From contig JAGGUP010000124.1 of NCBI GenBank assembly GCA_021158405.1, positions 1-37,503 on the forward strand: a DNA stretch of 37,503 bases, read 5' to 3'. The position numbers and the translations under genes were made by a program. Shown here one piece after another: positions 34,971 to 37,503 of this stretch. The notes beneath the pieces are model-generated. The model did no database searches. It saw only the letters and a program-made list of their open reading frames with translations, and was not told where the DNA came from. How positions within the stretch are numbered: the stretch's first letter is position 1; the number at the start of each line of letters is the position of its first letter. The stretch is from Bacteroidales bacterium (GTDB lineage: Bacteria > Bacteroidota > Bacteroidia > Bacteroidales > UBA12170).

Positions 34971-35044
34971 GATGTGCTAAAATGTTAATGTGCTAATTCG
35001 GTGATGTGTCAATTAACTAATCTGCATATATCATCACATTAACC
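34971..35044. repeat. Intergenic block of TTAATGTG / GATGTG / CTAAT words
   Basis: The prfC-yhhN gap is built from short recurring words: GATGTGCTAA, TTAATGTGCTAAT, GGTGATGTG, ACTAATCTG, and the complementary ATCATCACATTAA at its end. A related block with the same words lies at 36142-36198. It looks like a low-complexity dispersed repeat. Confidence 0.5.
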
Positions 35045-35073
35045 TTAATTTCGTAGTTTAGCATAAAAAAGCA

Positions 35074-35772
35074 ATGTCTTCTAAACAATTAACCTATTTG
35101 TTTTCTATTCCTTATTTGATTTTAGCTATTTCTGTGGTTGCCGTTAAAATGATTGGACGGCCCGATTTGGAAAATATTCTCAAGCCAACCTTGCTAATTA
35201 TATTAATGATTTGGTTTGCGATAAATCAATATAAGAAAGGGATTAAAATTCCCCGGGTTTTTATGCTTGCCCTTTTATTTTCCTTACTTGGCGATGTTTT
35301 CTTAATGCCTTTTTTTGATCAGTTTATTTTCGGCCTATTATTTTTCTTGCTCTCCCACTTGTTTTATATTTCTGTTTTTATGAAAGGGAAAAAGCAGCTG
35401 TTTTTTCCCACGCTCAAAAAAAGTAAACTTTTCCTGATATCAATCTTATCTGCCTACATTGGTTTGACAACTATTTTAATGTTTGCTATTTTTAAACTCG
35501 ATAGCGTAGTTCTATTAGTTGCTATTCCAATTTATGCCACTGTTTTATTGATTATGGTTTTATCGACTTTTGTTTTTTCTAAAGTTCACTTTTATGATTT
35601 TGGTCGGTATATTTTGCTTGGTGGAATCTTCTTTTTTATTTCCGATAGTATTTTAGCCATCAATAAATTTGTTTTGGAAATAGATTATTCACCCATTTGG
35701 GTGATGGGAACTTACACCTTAGCGCAATGGCTCTTAGTATATGGCTTTATGAATTCGAAAAAGAAGTCCTGA
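35074..35772 (+). CDS. YhhN/TMEM86-like membrane protein (lysoplasmalogenase family)
   Basis: A 232-residue integral membrane protein with about eight helices spread over its whole length. The pattern, with KPTLLIILMIWF near residues 37-48 and LLGDVFLM near residues 72-79 (Asp in the membrane), fits the YhhN family, which includes eukaryotic lysoplasmalogenase TMEM86. Enzymatic activity has been shown for a few members only, so the bacterial function is open; lipid metabolism is likely. A near-consensus TAATTTCG at 35046-35053 may be its -7 element. The flanking gaps contain the repeated-word blocks. Confidence 0.78.
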   Translation: MSSKQLTYLFSIPYLILAISVVAVKMIGRPDLENILKPTLLIILMIWFAINQYKKGIKIPRVFMLALLFSLLGDVFLMPFFDQFIFGLLFFLLSHLFYISVFMKGKKQLFFPTLKKSKLFLISILSAYIGLTTILMFAIFKLDSVVLLVAIPIYATVLLIMVLSTFVFSKVHFYDFGRYILLGGIFFFISDSILAINKFVLEIDYSPIWVMGTYTLAQWLLVYGFMNSKKKS

Positions 35773-35836
35773 ATTTCTAAACAAATCATCGTTAAGAAAA
35801 AACAAGAATTTATGTTTAAATCGACATTAACTCTGC

Positions 35837-35844
35837 TATTTTTG
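35837..35844 (+). promoter_or_regulatory. -7 promoter element of the DivIC-like gene
   Basis: TATTTTTG matches TAnnTTTG and lies 16 bases before the ATG at 35861. Confidence 0.55.
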
Positions 35845-35860
35845 TAGTTCAAGCAGGCGT

Positions 35861-36142
35861 ATGAAAATTCCTAAACTATTTAATAAATACTGGATATCAA
35901 TTATCGTTTTATTTGTGCTCTTGGCCTTTGTAGACCAATATAATTTTAGAGCACATTATAAGCTGATGAAGGAATTACGCAGTTTAAAGACTCAAAAAGC
36001 TTTTTTTCTCGGAGAGATAGAAAAAGATAGTACCGATTTTCAATCTTTATTTGGAAGCGAAGAAAATTTGGAAAAATTTGCACGCGAAAAATACAAGATG
36101 AAAAAGCCCAATGAAGATATATTTCTAATTCTGGAAGAGTAG
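35861..36142 (+). CDS. DivIC/FtsB-like septum formation initiator
   Basis: A 93-residue single-pass inner-membrane protein with a short cytoplasmic N terminus, one hydrophobic helix (about 11-26) and a coiled coil (about 30-58) followed by a compact tail with EENLEKFAREKYKMKKPNEDIF. This order and the small size are those of FtsB/DivIC, which joins FtsL and FtsQ/DivIB in the divisome. No other division gene is adjacent. The promoter element lies 16 bases upstream. The bacterial subfamily name is uncertain because the family is short and divergent. Confidence 0.85.
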   Translation: MKIPKLFNKYWISIIVLFVLLAFVDQYNFRAHYKLMKELRSLKTQKAFFLGEIEKDSTDFQSLFGSEENLEKFAREKYKMKKPNEDIFLILEE

Positions 36143-36198
36143 TTAATGTGATAATTAGTTAATTTGCCTATATACTAATCTGGTGATGTGCTATTTTG
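36142..36198. repeat. Second block of TTAATGTG / GATGTGCTA words
   Basis: Starts at the last base of the DivIC-like stop codon and shares GTTAATGTG, ACTAATCTG and GGTGATGTG with the block at 34971-35044. Part of the 339-base gap between the DivIC-like and DUF6249 genes. Confidence 0.5.
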
Positions 36199-36339
36199 AA
36201 AATTCATTCGCAGTTTATTTTATTAGAGCATTATTCCAAAAGCATTCCTTTCGAAGTGGTATTTTTTATTGCCACTAATTTACGAATGACAAAAGTCACT
36301 TATTAATTGATAATCGGTATTCTTTAAGATTCGAACATG
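36199..36339. other. Rest of the long intergenic region after the DivIC-like gene
   Basis: Noncoding and AT-rich. A short weak palindrome (AGTGG at 36255-36259 with CCACT at 36272-36276) is the only structure seen; no T run follows it, so it is not a convincing terminator. No gene or RNA is supported here. Confidence 0.5.
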
Positions 36340-36368
36340 AAAAAACCGACAACAATTACGTTATCGGT
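36340..36368 (-). terminator. Terminator downstream of the DUF6249 gene
   Basis: ACCGA-AAC (36345-36353, one mismatch) pairs with GTT-TCGGT (36360-36368), and a T run follows on the minus strand. It is 113 bases beyond the stop, so the DUF6249 transcript may carry the palindrome at 36457-36476 in its 3' end. Confidence 0.6.
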
Positions 36369-36456
36369 CTATGGAAAATCAGGTTCTTAATTTTTTATGC
36401 TAATTTCTTTTTAGATTGAGGGATATAAATAGATGTTTCAAATTGGGATAATGCCG

Positions 36457-36476
36457 ATCCCGATAGCTTTCGGGAT
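36457..36476. repeat. Palindrome ATCCCGA-N6-TCGGGAT
   Basis: A 7-bp perfect inverted repeat with a 6-base loop (TAGCTT) that itself almost completes the palindrome. It lies 5 bases past the stop of the DUF6249 gene and has no T run. This palindrome resembles a dispersed repeat familiar from Bacteroidota intergenic DNA. Confidence 0.65.
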
Positions 36477-36481
36477 TGATA

Positions 36482-36856
36482 TTAATTCTTCATTTTGGCT
36501 CTCATCATAAAATAATAAACAAGAAAGCCAATAGCTATAGAAACAAAGAAAATACCAAAAGGCATAGTGCTGTTATAATCTGAAAAAACAGGATTGCTTG
36601 CTCCAACCAATTCGATAATAATTAAACCTATGCCCCCAAAAAAGGTAACCAGACCCCATTTTAAAGCTGGGAATTGATCGTAATTTACTGAACGTTGCTC
36701 TTCAGTAACCTCAGTGGATTGTTCTAATATCCCCGCTTTGTCAAAATGACCCGATTTAATAATTCTTGATTTTAAATAATGAGCCGACAAAACTTTTACA
36801 AATGTGATGATAGCAAAAAATACTACCGCTACTGTCATTACTTCTCCTAATTGCAT
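36482..36856 (-). CDS. Small DUF6249-like membrane protein
   Basis: A 124-residue protein with three hydrophobic segments (about 5-24, 65-85, 95-116) and a charged loop between the first two. It resembles DUF6249, a family found in Bacteroidota beside ECF sigma factor genes and of unknown function. Here it is divergent from such a sigma factor, 127 bases apart. It could be a partner or anti-sigma-like membrane protein, but no anti-sigma motif is visible. Confidence 0.72.
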   Translation of the reverse strand: MQLGEVMTVAVVFFAIITFVKVLSAHYLKSRIIKSGHFDKAGILEQSTEVTEEQRSVNYDQFPALKWGLVTFFGGIGLIIIELVGASNPVFSDYNSTMPFGIFFVSIAIGFLVYYFMMRAKMKN

Positions 36857-36983
36857 AATTATATATTTTTATTGTTTTAATATTTGATTTGCTTAATAGA
36901 CTGAAGTCTTTTTTGAAATGTTGCAAAAAATCTGTTTTATTTGCAACTAATCTTTTTTTATCTTGTCTAATGTAGCATATAAG

Positions 36984-37503
36984 ATGGAAGAAAATCAGCT
37001 GATAGCCCAAATTACTGCAGGGAATACGCATGCATTTCGGTTTCTGGTAAAGAAATACGAACGCTTAGTATTCCATATTGTCGGTCGTATGCTCAATCAA
37101 CAAGCTGATTTGGAAGATGTTTGTCAGGATGTATTTATAAAAGTATATAAAAAACTGCCGGAGTTTAGACGCGAGTCAAAACTATCCACTTGGATTGGAA
37201 CTATTGCTTATCGGGAAGCCCTCGATTTTCTGAAAAAGAAAAAAATCCCGTTTCAGGACTTACAAAACTTAAATGCAAGAGATTCTGCCAGTTTAATTGA
37301 AACGAATCATCCGGAAAATATACAAACAAGAGCAGAACGAATAGAGTTAATAAAAAAACTGATTTCTGATTTGCCACCTATTTATCGAACAATATTATCG
37401 CTCTATCATATTGAAGAGTTAAGCTATAAAGAAATTGAAAAAATAACCCAAATGCCCGAGGGAACTTTAAAAAGTTATTTACATCGGGCACGCCAATTAT
37501 TGA
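36984..37503 (+). CDS. ECF-type RNA polymerase sigma factor, cut by the window end
   Basis: 173 residues are visible and the frame is open at the window edge; a sigma-70 ECF protein is usually 160-200 residues, so little is missing. Region 2 (about residues 8-80) has DLEDVCQDVFIKVYKKL and FRRESKLSTWIGTIAYREA. Region 4 (about 120-173) has LPPIYRTILSLYHIEELSYKEIEKI and an HTH with GTLKSYLHRARQLL. ECF factors direct transcription of a small regulon in response to an envelope or stress signal. Divergent from a DUF6249 membrane protein. An anti-sigma gene might lie just beyond the window. Confidence 0.92.
   Translation, partial: MEENQLIAQITAGNTHAFRFLVKKYERLVFHIVGRMLNQQADLEDVCQDVFIKVYKKLPEFRRESKLSTWIGTIAYREALDFLKKKKIPFQDLQNLNARDSASLIETNHPENIQTRAERIELIKKLISDLPPIYRTILSLYHIEELSYKEIEKITQMPEGTLKSYLHRARQLL

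Noticed and set aside
34971-36198. Transposon ends flanking the YhhN and DivIC-like genes
   Set aside because: The two blocks share words but not an ordered inverted repeat, there is no transposase, and the enclosed genes are ordinary chromosomal genes.
36255-36276. Terminator for the DivIC-like gene
   Set aside because: The stem is only 5 bp, the loop is T-rich rather than the tail, and no T run follows.
36756-37031. Minus-strand open frame overlapping the DUF6249 start and the sigma factor start
   Set aside because: It overlaps both well-supported genes in other frames and has a low-complexity, basic sequence unlike a protein.

Overview
The window looks like a chromosomal segment of a low-GC Bacteroidota bacterium, probably marine or anaerobic; the order cannot be fixed from this sequence. 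Four signs point there. Many genes are preceded by the Bacteroidota sigma-type -7 element TAnnTTTG with no Shine-Dalgarno sequence. One protein ends in a type IX secretion (Por) sorting domain. Several families are typical of the phylum (DUF6702, DUF6249, a LytS/LytTR pair, and a secreted lipoprotein beta-mannosidase). Lipoprotein signals have the short CxK/CxN form. Most of the window is core and housekeeping DNA. I see no phage, insertion sequence, CRISPR array, rRNA or tRNA gene.

Layout. 1-5.9 kb (+): a PPi-type phosphofructokinase, an RND/MMPL-like exporter, RfbA (dTDP-glucose synthesis) and a polyprenyl diphosphate synthase, each with its own promoter. 5.9-11.9 kb (-): topoisomerase IV subunit A, an FprA-type diiron flavoprotein and an ABC-F ATPase. 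12.2-17.4 kb (-): a compact four-gene run of LiaF-like membrane protein, LytS-type sensor kinase, LytTR response regulator and a large T9SS-exported Asp-box propeller protein, closed by one strong terminator. 17.6-19.9 kb (+): MnmA tRNA thiolase and a lipoprotein alpha/beta hydrolase. 20.0-23.4 kb: an M1 peptidase and a HupE/UreJ-like membrane protein (-), with a secreted DUF6702 protein divergent from them (+). 23.4-25.5 kb: ComF, a decayed ABC ATPase pseudogene and a Spy-like periplasmic protein. 25.7-30.8 kb (-): GH2 beta-mannosidase lipoprotein, a class-V PLP enzyme and a DegT-family sugar aminotransferase. 30.9-33.2 kb (+): Kdo transferase WaaA and a Gfo/Idh/MocA oxidoreductase, divergent from the aminotransferase. 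33.4-37.5 kb: release factor 3, a YhhN/lysoplasmalogenase-like protein, a DivIC/FtsB-like protein, and a DUF6249 membrane protein divergent from an ECF sigma factor that runs off the window.

How genes may work together. The envelope dominates: RfbA, WaaA, the DegT aminotransferase and the Gfo/Idh/MocA oxidoreductase are LPS or sugar-nucleotide functions; the LiaF-like/LytS/LytTR set looks like an envelope-sensing system whose last gene exports a large propeller protein; Spy, the M1 peptidase and DUF6702 proteins are periplasmic or exported. The least explained units are the four-gene sensing operon and the M1-HupE-DUF6702 cluster. Intergenic DNA carries several palindromes and short repeated words that look like dispersed genomic repeats. 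Three annotated starts (105, 1431, 30950) were chosen because longer reading frames begin upstream of or inside the promoter.
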